Shown in pieces: positions 1 to 10,318 of a stretch of DNA of 64,000 nucleotides. Below the pieces are notes generated by a model, which was not told the origin of the DNA, did no database searches, and was given only the letters and a program-made list of their open reading frames with translations. The translations under genes were made by a program, and so were the position numbers. Where the stretch lies: NCBI GenBank assembly GCA_963682175.1, contig OY821791.1, forward strand, positions 21,790,542 to 21,854,541, in the 5' to 3' direction. Every line of letters begins with the position of its first letter. The first letter of the stretch is position 1. The DNA is from Triglochin maritima. Taxonomy: Eukaryota > Streptophyta > Magnoliopsida > Alismatales > Juncaginaceae.

Positions 1-1437
1 CGATTTACAAATTGATATACATGCATGCATTCAGATTTGCTTACTACTTACAAGTCGTAGAATGAGTTGCATAAATAATGGATGAGTTCTGATTTCATTT
101 TCATGTGAGAGCATAACAAGACATATCAGAGGACGTATACAAAAATCAGATTATATATGTGATATGGATACTGCTGGAACGAAATCAAACTAGATTAGCA
201 ATCATAGGAATCGACACATAACAACCCTACCGATTGTATCAACATCTCAATTGAAAATATGCAACTTATTCTCATGTGGTGTGTAATGAGATACCTCATA
301 GAGAGTTCACAAAATCAGAGCATCCACATGGATTAATCATTGCTGGACATAAAATTAGACTTGATAAATACATCACAACATTCAAGCCGATACATGCATC
401 TATACCGATTGCATCAACGTTTAAATTAAACTATAAAACTTATGCTCAGAGTCAGTAAAGAATATATCCTAGAGGGATTACAAATCAGAGCATATATATG
501 GATTGGTCAGGACTGACATAAAATCAGACATGATAAACTTCTCTTATCATTCCCATCGACACATGCAATATTACTTGAACATGAAATCAGATCACAAAAC
601 ATGCTAGATCTGAAATCAGTAATGTGTCATATGAATGATGCCCGATTGAAATCATAATTGACACATGAATGTCAATAAGCATAACATGCAAGAAAATCTA
701 GACTTGACCACAATATCATGCATGAACATAACATCCAAAAGATCACAAGATAAAACCGCACAAGGTGATCAACACAACTCGCAACATGCAAGCAAAACCT
801 CTCCCCAACAAGCTCTCCACGGTCCAACCCCATCTCCTACGGTTTCTCCAACGAACAACCAATGGAGAACATGAAGCCAAGGTCGTGGTAGAGAGGGAGG
901 TGACCTGCCAACCGCTGTTGTCCAGAGTGTGCACCACAATCAACCCTATCGGATAGATCTCTAGATACACAAACCCTAGACATCTGATCGGCCAGCCACA
1001 AATGTTGGACAAACTTTCGTCCAACACCCACCCCTACTTCATACACTAAGGGCTAGAAGCATACCTGAAACTGGTGGAGAAGAACCCTAGAGTTTGCTGG
1101 AATCCCACTGCAACCGCCTCCCATGTTTGCTAGCTAGTCGCCTCTTGCACTTGCACTTCTTGCTTGCGTGACCGGCTGGATTTGTTGGAGATCTCGGCAC
1201 CAAAACATGGGAAGAGGTGAGGGAATTGAGAAGGACTGATTGGGTTTGCTGGTTTTGGTTTCCAAGCACACAAGGCAATCAACAAGAAAGGAATTTAACC
1301 AATGCAAATATGATCTATCACTATCATAATGCAATTCTAAAAGATAGAAAATTACCGAAAGGGTTTGGGCAAGATGCCCCACTGGAGAGTCTTCAGATTT
1401 TGTACACTTTACGGATCGACCTGCTTTGATACCAAGT
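1..1437 (-). other. 5' internal (leader) region of a minus-strand LTR element
   Basis: No convincing coding frame is visible. The stretch is AT-rich with many short ATGCATG-like words, like the copia leader at 47361-49617 but on the other strand. Its right end carries a tRNA-iMet-type primer site (1423-1434) directly next to an LTR-like end beginning TGTAACGCCCC at 1438. This arrangement means the element reads leftwards and the body lies to the left of the window. Bases 1-34 recur at 57265-57298. Family (gypsy Tekay-like or copia) is not settled. Confidence 0.5.
1423..1434 (-). promoter_or_regulatory. Degenerate tRNA-iMet primer binding site
   Basis: On the minus strand this reads TGGTATCAAAGC, one change from the common plant primer site TGGTATCAGAGC complementary to the 3' end of initiator tRNA-Met. 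It lies 3 bp from the LTR end at 1438, as expected for minus-strand priming. Confidence 0.65.
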
Positions 1438-1470
1438 TGTAACGCCCCCAATCTCGTGGGTACGCACACT
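1438..1470 (-). repeat. LTR terminal fragment (TGTAACGCCCC type)
   Basis: The plus strand begins TGTAACGCCCCC. The short LTR element at 27408 begins with a closely similar terminus, and both are followed on the minus strand by an iMet primer site. After about 30 bp the sequence turns into the purine array. Either the LTR is truncated here or the array lies inside the LTR; this window cannot decide. Confidence 0.5.
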
Positions 1471-3668
1471 GGGGAGGAGGAGAGAAGGGAGAGAGGGGAA
1501 GTAGAAGGGAGAGGGAGAAGGGAGAAGGGAGAAGAGAAAGGGGGAGAAGGATTGGGATAGAAGGAGAGACAGAGAGGGAAGAGGACAGAGAAGGGTAAGA
1601 AGAGGGGGAGAGAAGAAGACAAAGAGAGAAGGATAAGGTGAGAGGGATAAGAAAGAAGGGAGAGGAGAAGGAATATGAGGGAGTTAAAGATGAGGAGAAT
1701 GAGAGAACAAGATGAATGGAGTCGGATAGAAGAGAGAGGGGTAGAGAGGTAGTGCGAGAGAGCCTCAGAGAAGGGAGAGACGGAGAGAGAGAAGGGAGAG
1801 GAGAGAGAAGGAGATGGAGAAAAGGAGAAGCGAGAGAAAGGAGAGAAGAAGAAGGAGAAGGAGAGATAGATCAAGAGAAAGGGATAAATAGATGAGTGAT
1901 AAAGAAGGAAGGGGAGAAGAGAGAGAAAGATAGAGAAGGAGAGAGAAAATGAGAAGGGAGAGAGGAGGACAAGGACAATGACAATGAGGGAGGTGAGTGG
2001 AGGGAAGAAGGGAAGACAGTGAAGAAGAAGAAGAAGAAGAAGAAGAGGAGAGAAGGAGAGAAGAGGGAGGTAGAGAAGACAAGGAGAAGAGAGAAGGATA
2101 GAGACGGAGAAGAGGGATATGGATAATGAGATTAGAGACAAGGAGAATAGAGATGAGGAGAGGAAGAAAGGAGAGAAGGGAAGAGAGATGAGGGTGAAGA
2201 AGGGAGGGAGAGGAGTAGAAGGAGGGAGTGGGGGATGGGGATAGGAAGGAGAGGGATAAGAGGGAGATATAGAATGAGAAAGAAAAGAGGAAAGATAAGA
2301 GGAGAGAGATAAGAAGAGGGAGAAGGAGAGTGGAGAGAGAGGGAAGGGAACGAGAGGGAGACGACTAGATAAAGAAGGAAGGTGAGAGAAAAAAGGAGAC
2401 GAGAGAAGGAACGAGAGGAATAGGTGGAGGAGGGAGAGCGAGAGAGAAGGAAAGGAAGAGAGGGGAGGAGAGAGGGAGAAGGAGAAGTGGGAGGGGGCGA
2501 GAGGGGACGAAGGGATATGAGGAGAGAGAGGAGAAGGAGGAGGAGGAGGAAGAAGTACAGAGAGCGTAGTAGAGGAAGAGAAGGAGAAGAGAGAAGAAGA
2601 AGGAGAGATTCAAAAAGAGAGCGAGAGAATGAGAAGATGATAGAGAAGGGAAGGAGGAGAAGAGGGAACAGGGAATCGAAAGAGATAGACAAGGTAGGGT
2701 AGAGGTAGAGAATGAAAGGGAGTAGGAGCGAGAGAGATAGAGGAGGAGAGACGAAACGAGAGAGGAGGAGAGAAAACGGGAAGGGTGTGAGTGATAAAAC
2801 AGAGATGAGGGAAGAGAAAAGGATAGGAGAGAGAAGAAGAGTGAGAAGGGGAGAGGGGAAGGGAGAGGGAGAACGATAAGAGGTGTAAAGAAAGGAAGGA
2901 GGAGATAGAGAGAGAAGGTGTTCCCCCTCCATATCATCTTCCATGTCCTTCCATTCTCTTAATCCCCTCTCTTCCTGTACTTCTCCTCCTCTGTCTCCTC
3001 GCTTCCTTCTCTCCTTGTCAGGATAACGAGAATGGTGGAGAGATGGAGGAGACAGGAGATGGAGAAGAGAGAGAAGCGGAGAGGAGAGGTAAAAAAAAGA
3101 GAAACGAGCGCGAGAAGGAGGCAGAGAGAGTAGAAGGAGAGAGGTCGAATGACAGGGAGAGAGGGAACGAGTGAGAAGGAGAAGAAAACGTTGATAAAAG
3201 GGAGAACGAGAGAACCTGAGAAGAGGAGAGAGAGAAAGAGAGAGGGATAAGAGGGAGAGGGCGGAGAGAAGAAGGAGAGGAGGAGGAGAAGGAGACGAAG
3301 AGATGGAGAAGAGGGAAAAGGAGGGGAGAGATGGGCAAGAGTAGAGAGAGAGTGGAGAAACGAGAGAGAGGAAAGGGAGAGTGAAGATAGACGAAGAGCG
3401 AGAATGAGAGATCGAGAAGGCAGAGTGGAGAAAAGAGGATAAGAAGAGTAGAGAGAGAAGGAAGAGGGAGAGAGGAGGAGAATAGAGAAAAGGAGAGAGG
3501 AGGAGAGGGAGAGAAAGGAGAGAGGATAAAGAAGGGAAAGGGAGAGAAACGAGAGAAGTAGAGGGATAAGGAGAGAGGATAAAGAAGGGAAAGGGAGAGA
3601 AACGAGAGAAGTAGAGGGATAAGGAGAGAGGATGGGGAAAGTAGGAGTTAGGAGATAGGAGGGAAAGT
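1471..3668. repeat. GA-rich (polypurine) satellite-like array, part 1
   Basis: About 2.2 kb in which the plus strand is almost entirely G and A, mainly in GAGAGG, GAAG and GGGA words, with rare C and T. It is not a simple dinucleotide repeat: blocks recur in the same order in the tracts at 20480-22741 and 42376-43764 and in the duplicate at 57299-58742. A local tandem repeat of about 60 bp is visible near 3515-3640. The long Ser/Leu/Pro frames on the minus strand are a by-product of the CT-rich complement. Confidence 0.9.
2921..3022. repeat. Pyrimidine-rich block inside the GA array
   Basis: The strand bias flips here for about 100 bp (CT-rich on plus), ending in CTTGTCAGGATAACGAG, after which the purine run resumes. 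The same block in the same context is present at about 22022-22130 and 58035-58145. It is a landmark showing that the tracts are related copies and not independent microsatellites. Confidence 0.8.
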
Positions 3669-3764
3669 AGGAGAGAGAAGCTTTGGGGAAACCATTGGGG
3701 TTCCTAGGGTTTTCTAGGTCCCAATCTCGTTTTTCCCCTCAAAACTCTTGATTTTGTCATCTAA

Positions 3765-5195
3765 ATGATTCCTACAACAAGTTTTTTGCGAGGAAATGAG
3801 CTAAATGGGAGTGGTGGCGATGATAAGCCACCCATGAAGCACCAAAGCATGTGTCACTCTCGGTTGTGGAGGGTGAACGGCTGGCTATGTCACCACATCT
3901 TGGGGGTCACAAGGTACCCTGAAGAGGTGGCCGGACCTCTTCCAATCCGGCACAAGGGCTACGACAACACTACACTATGTCGAGCCAAAGGAGGAAGATG
4001 GAGAGAACGTGGCAGTGTGTTTGAAGGAGGTGGTGAGCGAGGCTCTTAAGAGGTGGGACAAAGTATTACTTGGTTACTTCATAGATTTAAACCTCATCTA
4101 CCAACTTTGGAGAAACACCTCCATAAACTATGGAACCTAGTGGGTGGCGTGGAGGTGGTTAGCAGGAAGCAAGATTGGTGAGGCACCGAAAAAGCTAAGG
4201 GAAACAGTGGCGGAGGGGGCGATGGAAGGTGGTGGAATGAGATGGGAGGAAGAGGAGGGAACCGGTGAGAGAGGGACACGTGGCAGCTTGGGCCCATATG
4301 GAGGGGGGGGAAGGTGATTTCGGGGGAAGTGAAATAGTGGAATGATCTCATTGTGAACATGTAAGTAAGGGAATGCCACGTGGAAAGGAGGGGAAGCTTT
4401 TGTTGTGGGAAAAGGAGAACACTTTCCTTAGTGGGTTTGTGGTCCCAAAAGAGAAAGGAATAGAAATAATTCAAATGGGAGAAGAGGACAAAGGCCTTGG
4501 GGATAAGACTAAAGTAGTGACAAATGAGGGAAGGACACATGGAGGGGAAGTAGGTGTGAATGGAGAACCGTTGGAAGGAGGGGACAAAAGGGGGTGGGGG
4601 TTATTTCTTTGGACTCACGTGAGAAGGAGGTAGGGGAACTAAGTGAGGGGGTGGATGGACAAAAGGGTATGCGTGGCACTAGTAAATCACGTAGAGGGGT
4701 GCATGGGGTGGGGTTTTCACGTGAAAAGAAGAGAGTGGAGTTTAGGGAGGAGAATGGGAGGGAGAAGAACATGCAAAAGAAGGGAATGGCTATGAGTCTT
4801 GGGGAAGACAATGGGTGGGTGTCACCAAATCGAGAGGCAAAGGATGTGGGTGTCACCAAATCGAGAGGCGAAGGATGTGGGTGAAGTGAGGGGGCAAGAA
4901 GGGAGAAACGGTAGGGGTCGATTTGAAGTACTCTTGGTGGAGATGGATGAGGTGAGGGGGGTAGGTGGGCATGAGGTGAGGAAGGAAGATAGTGAAGAAG
5001 GACAAAAGGAGTTTGGGAAGGAGAGCGGGGTAGAGGATGATAGAAGCGAGGAGAGAGATGGGGAGGAAGAGGAGGCTGGTAAGGAAGCCGAGAGGAGGAG
5101 GCAGGTATCTCCACCGCCATTCATGGATATTGAGACATTGTCTCCCCAACCCGAGGTGTTTAAGGCTCTACGGGAGAAGGCCCCAATTCTCGAAC
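3765..5195 (+). pseudogene. LINE A ORF1 (DUF4283-type RNA-binding protein), decayed
   Basis: Starts with an ATG at 3765. Fragments in different frames resemble plant LINE ORF1: the block FKPHLPTLEKHLHKLW at about 4090-4137 matches the DUF4283 segment seen in LINE C (44178-44220) and LINE B. A long charged Gly/Glu/Lys-rich tail follows (about 4370-5190). Compared with LINE C, the second half of DUF4283 and the CCHC knuckle appear to be deleted. A 31-bp unit is duplicated in tandem at about 4821-4882, while the duplicate copy of this LINE near 59867 has a single unit. ORF1 proteins of this type bind LINE RNA; this copy cannot be translated as one protein. Confidence 0.7.
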
Positions 5196-6290
5196 CCATG
5201 ATTATCAAATTTTGGAATGTGCGGGGAGCAAATAGACCTGGTGGCGCACAAATGATTCGCGGTCACATAAAAGAAGAAAGGCAGATGTGGTATGCCTTGT
5301 GGAACACAAAGTGAACTTGAAGAAAATTGAGCGATTCAAAAGAGCAATTTAGCCGCATGCATGGGCTTCCAATAATGTGATTGTGCATGCCGGATGAATT
5401 CTTGTGTTGTGGAACGAGCAAGTTGTCGACTTCGAGGTAATATATGAAACAACTCAACTTTGACATCTCGAAGGTTACATCAAACAAGAGGGTACACGCA
5501 TGGCCTTGACGGCAATTTATGGAGAAAACGCGCATGTTGAGAGACGCAAGCTTTGGGATGACCTTGGGAGGGTTGCACCGGGACCCGATGTGCCATGGTT
5601 GGTGGGGGTGATTTCAATTGCATTAGAACCGGGAATGAGAAAAGAGGTGGAGCGGGGCTAAATTTGGTAGCTATGGAGGAGTTTAATGCATGCGTGGATC
5701 AAGCTCAACTACTAGAAGTACCATCTACCGGTGGGGAGTTTACTTGGTGAAACTCCTCAGAAGGGGAGGCATGTATTGAGACACGGAAAGATCGTGTACT
5801 CATGTTTCTTACGTGACTCGTGCATTTTCCGTAGTCCTTCTATGAGATAGGAGAGAGGGACTTGAGTGATCACGCCATACTCAAGTTACACACGGATGAG
5901 GGTGGAAGGCAAAAGAAAAGGATGTTTCGCTTCTTGAAGTTTTGGGTAATGCATGATGGGTTTAAGGAAGTGATAAAGAGGGTAGATCCTATGTGAAGGG
6001 GAAGCGAATGTATCGAATGCTTATGAAACTAGAAGAGGTGAAGAAGGAGCTTAAGACATGGAGTGCAAAGGAGTTTGGCAATATCGATAAGAGGGACATG
6101 GATGCCCAAGCTTAACTTGCGAATGTTAGATCGGCGTTGAAGATGGACCCGCAAAATGAGGGACTGGCCCTGGTGGAAAAGGAGGCAAAGGATGAGTTGG
6201 CACGCACTCTAGCGTGGGAGGAATCCATAGGAGGACAAAAATCAAGAGTGAAGTTGTTGCAAGAGATGACATTAATTCCGTTCAGAGAAG
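5196..6290 (+). pseudogene. LINE A ORF2, endonuclease (APE-type) portion, decayed
   Basis: This is the apurinic-endonuclease-like domain that nicks target DNA. Recognisable parts in order are a KFWNVRG start (about 5209), a metal-site region around a VEHK motif (about 5300), GGDFNCIR (about 5605), a GGEFTW block (about 5735) and an SDHA motif (about 5868). In-frame stops include TAG at 5350-5352 and TGA at 5748-5750, and both occur at the same place in the second copy (60389-60391, 60787-60789). A segment of about 24 bp present in copy 2 near 60200 is missing here. The EN-RT linker is cut at 6290 by LINE B. Confidence 0.8.
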
Positions 6291-6454
6291 AGAGCAAGAA
6301 GCATGGGTGTTCCTAGGGGTTATAGGGTCGTTTGCCACCATTTTTCCACCTAATTTCTTCTTTGTTTCTAGTTTTTCTTCCCCATTCCCTTGTTATGGAG
6401 AAATCATTGAGTGTTAGAGCAACCCCCAATGACTTGTAGGAGTTTCCAAGTCTC

Positions 6455-7941
6455 ATGAGTGTCGCAAAGGGTCGTGAAGAAGCACGGCTAAGGGATGTGG
6501 AGCAACCTAAGGAGCACGCTCAGCCTCGCAAATGGTCTGACCTCTTTGAGAAGAGGGCCAAGCCAAGCACAACTTTGGACTTTGTTGCACCAGCAATAAG
6601 AGAGAGAGGTGCTAGGGTTGCCACCATTTCGCATTAAGAGCAAGAAGAGGCCATTGGCGCATGGAAGAAGGTGTTGATGGGATATTTCGTTGGTTTTACT
6701 CCTCATTTACCTACACTTTAAAAGCATCTAGCCAAGGTGTGGAAAGTTTTGGGAGAGTTGGAGATTGTTCGCTGGAGGTTCAATATGATGATTTTCAGGT
6801 TCTCCCTCGATTTCGACTGAATGTTTCCTCTTGAGAATGGGCCATGGTTTGTGAAGGGCACGCCACTCATTTTAAAACCATGGTTGGTTGGCATTAAGAC
6901 TCAAAATAAGGTTTGCAAGTGTGTTGGGGTCGCCAATGTACATGAATGAGAACACGGCGATGGGACGCCGGCTGGCTTATGCTCTAGTGTGTGTGGAGGT
7001 TAGTGGTGATTTTGATTATCCATCACACATCTTGGTACGAAATGAGAAGGAGAAGGGAGAGGTCGTGCATGTTGAGTACGAGTGGATGCCATTATTTTGT
7101 AAGTTATGTTCCATGTTTGGTCATCTTGATACTTGTTGCCCCAAGAAGGCACCAGAGGTGAGGGCTGTTCGGAAGGAAGCAATGGCTAGAGGGCATAGGT
7201 GGATGGAGAAAAGGAAGAGCTAGGAAGGATGGAGTGGGGGTAGTGGAGGAGGTGTTGTTGGTGCTGCTCATCATGTGCGGATGGAGTTCATGAGAGAATG
7301 GGGGCCAGCAGCTCGCCGGAGATGGGGGGCTTGCTAGAGGTGGAAGAACAAGTTCTTCAAGTGGGTGTAATGGCGTTAGGGATGGTGTGAAGGAAAAGGG
7401 AACAAAGGATAACGGAGTTGAGGGTGCTCCGGTAGGGGAAGAGGTGGAGTCCATAAATGGAAGAGAGATTGGCACTTCCTTAGTGGCCACAAACAAGAAC
7501 CATGCAAAGAAAGAAATTCGTTGGGATGGGGCTGCCCAAAAAAGACTTCGGGGAGTAGGAACCAATGAGAAGGGGTCAAGTGAAGGGAGGGAACCAATTG
7601 CAGCAGAGGTAGGTGGAGTGCAACGAGAAGGGCCAATAGGAGCAGAGGTATGTGGAGTGGAAGGTGTGTTTCGAAATAAGAATAGAAAGGAGGCAACACC
7701 ATGCAAGGGAGCACCTTCTTTGGTTGGGGAAAATGAGGAAAGTCGGTTGTACTTGGGGGAGGAAGTAGGTGGAGTGACCAAAAATGCACCCAAGATGGAT
7801 TGGTCACGTGGGGAACTAGATGGTGTGCATGGATTGCATGGTAATGGATGTATGCAACGTGAGGAGCGGCTAGATGAAGAAATGCAGAGTGGAACACAAG
7901 AATACAAGGAGAAGAGAAGCAATTCAAGAGAATACAAGTGA
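6455..7941 (+). pseudogene. LINE B ORF1 (DUF4283 plus CCHC zinc knuckle), decayed
   Basis: Starts at ATG 6455. The order is a short basic N-terminus with WSDLFEKRAK, then the DUF4283 domain split by stops (about 6660-6890, with the FVGFTPHLPTL block and an ENGPWFVKGTPLILKPW block). A second frame (6888-7223) holds the GRRLAYA segment and a CX2CX4HX4C zinc knuckle (CKLCSMFGHLDTC, about 7100-7138), and a third frame (7387-7941) holds a Gly/Glu-rich tail. At least three frame changes and several stops are present. Role by family: nucleic-acid chaperone and RNP component of the LINE. It is duplicated at 61494-62983 with the same lesions. Confidence 0.8.
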
Positions 7942-8309
7942 AACTTGCATGCAAGTCAAGAGAAGCAAAAATGGAAGCATTGCATGGGGCCAAACCGAGC
8001 GAGGAAGATGGTGGTCTCTCACCAAATAAATTCCAGATCCTTACTGATTCTACAAATCACGACTTGGAGGGAGGTGTAGGGTTGGTGAGGAAAGCCAAAT
8101 AGCTATGGAAGTGAAGTATCTTGAAGGAGAGACGGATGGAAGTGGCATCGAGAAGGAAGGCGAGATTGGAAGGAAAATGTTTTGTCCCTCTACAACGGTA
8201 AATATTGAGGAAGCTACACCTTCGTTCTCCTTCCAACATGTGAGAGAGGTGGAAGTAGCAAAGGAAAGGAAAAGAAATCGAGGAAAGAAGGGAGTTCGCT
8301 CCCCACTTC

Positions 8310-10318
8310 CGCACCTATAAAGTGGCTTTGTTGGAACGTATGTGGCGCAAATGCCCGGGGGCGCCTGTACATGATTCGTGATAAGATAATCCATCAAAGG
8401 GTTGATTTGGTTTGTATTATTAAGCACAAAGTTAAAAAGAAGAGGTTGACGAGATTCGTAAGGTCAATTTGGCAAGACGAATGGGCGTCGAATAGTGAGG
8501 TGGTTAACTCCGGGAGGATCATTATGTTGAGGAAGGACTCAGAATATGTTTTCCAGAAGACTCATGAGAGGGCTCAACTGGTTTATATGGAGGGATTGGT
8601 TCGGGCCACGGGTCCATAAATTGTGATAACTTTGGTGTATGGCGACAATAACTATGTTATGAGGAGAGCGTTTTGGGAGGCCTTACATGGGTGCGAACCT
8701 AGGGATGGCGTGGTGTGGCGTGGTTGGTCATGGGGGACTTCAAGTGCATTAGGAGTGAATGGGAGAAATGGGGAGGGGTTGAATTCAATACCGTGTCTAT
8801 GATGGAGTTTAACCATTGGCTTGAGGCTAGTAGTTTTATTGAGGTACAAACGACGGGAGGAGAGTTCACTTGGTCAAACTCATCGCATGGCCTCAGACGG
8901 ATAGAGACAAGAATTTATCGAGTCTTGTGCTCGCATGGATGGTTGGATTGCTTCCCGGATTCTAATGTTATGTGGAAGGTAAAGAGCTTAGTGACCATTG
9001 TCCTTTGGTGGTGTATCTTGAACCTCATGGTGCGTGAAAAAGGAAAATGTTCAGATTTGTAAATGCTTGGGCTGGCTACGATCAATTAAGGGGTGGTCAA
9101 GGAGGCTTGGTTGACCTACATTGTTGGCACTCCTATGTATCATGTCATGGGTAAGTTGGAGGTTGTAAAAGGGAACTAAAAAGGTGGAGTGATGAAGTGT
9201 TTGGGAATGTAAATGAACGATTAAGCGAGGCGAGGCACCATTTACAACAGGTTCGTATGGAGGTTGATCGCAATCTGGGGGATGAGGAGTTGAGGAGCAA
9301 AGAAATTGAGGTTGTGGACAAGCTGTCTCGTCACATGGTGGTGGAGGAGTCAATAGTTCGGCAAAAATCAAGGGTGAGGTGGCTGCGGGAAGGTGACTCT
9401 AATTCAAGATTTTACCATGCGACCCTTTCAGTGAGGAGAGCCACCAATACATCGCGTGGGATGGTTGAGGGAGGAGAGACGATCGAGGATGAGGATCAAA
9501 TCCACGAGGCGATACGATGCCGGTTTGATAACTTGTTTTCCTGTAGTGTGCAGGGGAAACATTATTGCAAATATTGATCTTCCTATGCTCGATAATATCG
9601 AGGCTGATTTGCTCACACACCCGGTGTGTATGGCTGAACTTGAACATGTGGTGATGCATTCGAACGTAGACAAAGCACCCGGACCGGATTGCTTTAACGT
9701 AAAATTCTTCAAGGCGGTGTGGGAGATTATTAAGAAGAACCTATTTAAGGTCATTGCATTTTTCTTTCGTGAGGGTAAACTGCTCAAGCAAGTTAACTAT
9801 ACGGTCAATACATTGATTCCGAAGAAGAAACTACCCATCTCGATTGATGACTATCGGCCGATATCTTTGTGCAACATGGTGTATCGATATATTTCAAAGA
9901 TACCTACAAATCGGTTCAAGGAAGTACTGCCAAAACATGTAAGTGAGAATCAAAGTGCATTTATTAGACGGAGTCGGATTGGAGATAATATGTTGCTCGC
10001 TCATGAACTTTGTCACAATACGCATTCTAGGCGGGGCTCGGGATGAATGGGTTTCAAGATCGACTTGAGGAAGGTTTACGATACGGTATCATGGGAGTTC
10101 TTGAGTGAGGTATTAGGCAGGTTCAGGTTCAACAACAAGTGGAGAAAGCTAGTGTCGTCTTGTGTGAAGGCCTCTTTTGTTATAAATGTTAGTGGTGCAT
10201 ACTCGAGACCCTTTATAGTTTCGAATGGGCTTCGACAAGGTGATCCTCTTGCCCCGTACCTCTTTGTTCTTTACATGGAAGTGTTGGAGGGCCACCTATA
10301 TGAAGAGGAGGAGAGATA
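8310..10318 (+). pseudogene. LINE B ORF2, endonuclease plus N-terminal half of RT, decayed
   Basis: The endonuclease starts near 8320 (KWLCWNVCGANARG). The catalytic glutamate position reads CIIKHK (Lys instead of Glu, about 8415) and the GDFNCIR motif reads GDFKCIR (about 8732), so two active-site positions are altered. A TAA follows RATGP at about 8619. The EN-RT linker (9197-9577) is followed in another frame by RT: DKAPGPD (about 9670), LIPKKK, YRPISLCN (about 9850), the region ending at a TGA near 10044, then KIDLRKVYDTVSWEF (10053) and GLRQGDPLAPYLFVLYME (about 10228). The frame ends at 10319, before the expected catalytic [YF]xDD motif. Inactive. Confidence 0.8.

Larger units (their letters stand above)
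6291..10318 (+). mobile_element. LINE B, nested in LINE A ORF2, lacking its 3' half
   Basis: A second L1-type LINE of the same orientation begins with a 5' end (TTCCTAGGGG ... CCACCATTTTTCC) resembling that of LINE C (43765). It runs through ORF1, EN and the first half of RT, then stops just after the GDPLAPYLF motif near 10280. LINE A resumes at about 10319 in frame with the part left of 6290. The flanks AGAGAAGAGAG (6286) and AGAGATAAGAGAG (10311) look like a target duplication. There is no poly(A) tail and no 3' UTR, which is unusual because LINE copies normally lose the 5' end. Confidence 0.75.

Noticed and set aside
1..1430. Small open frames (60-94 codons) in the left edge and in 55685-57298
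   Set aside because: Short, overlapping on both strands, in AT-rich leader-like DNA, with no domain or conservation between the related stretches.
1438..3668. GA array as part of the LINE 5' UTR
   Set aside because: LINE A has the same array after its poly(A) tail and the nested LINE B has none at its 5' end, so an older target array explains the layout better. It is kept as an alternative in the target-preference finding.
7104..7993. Minus-strand frames of 205-277 codons opposite LINE B ORF1 (also 62143-63035)
   Set aside because: They mirror the plus-strand Gly/Glu-rich ORF1 tail and show no recognisable domain, so they are antisense shadows.
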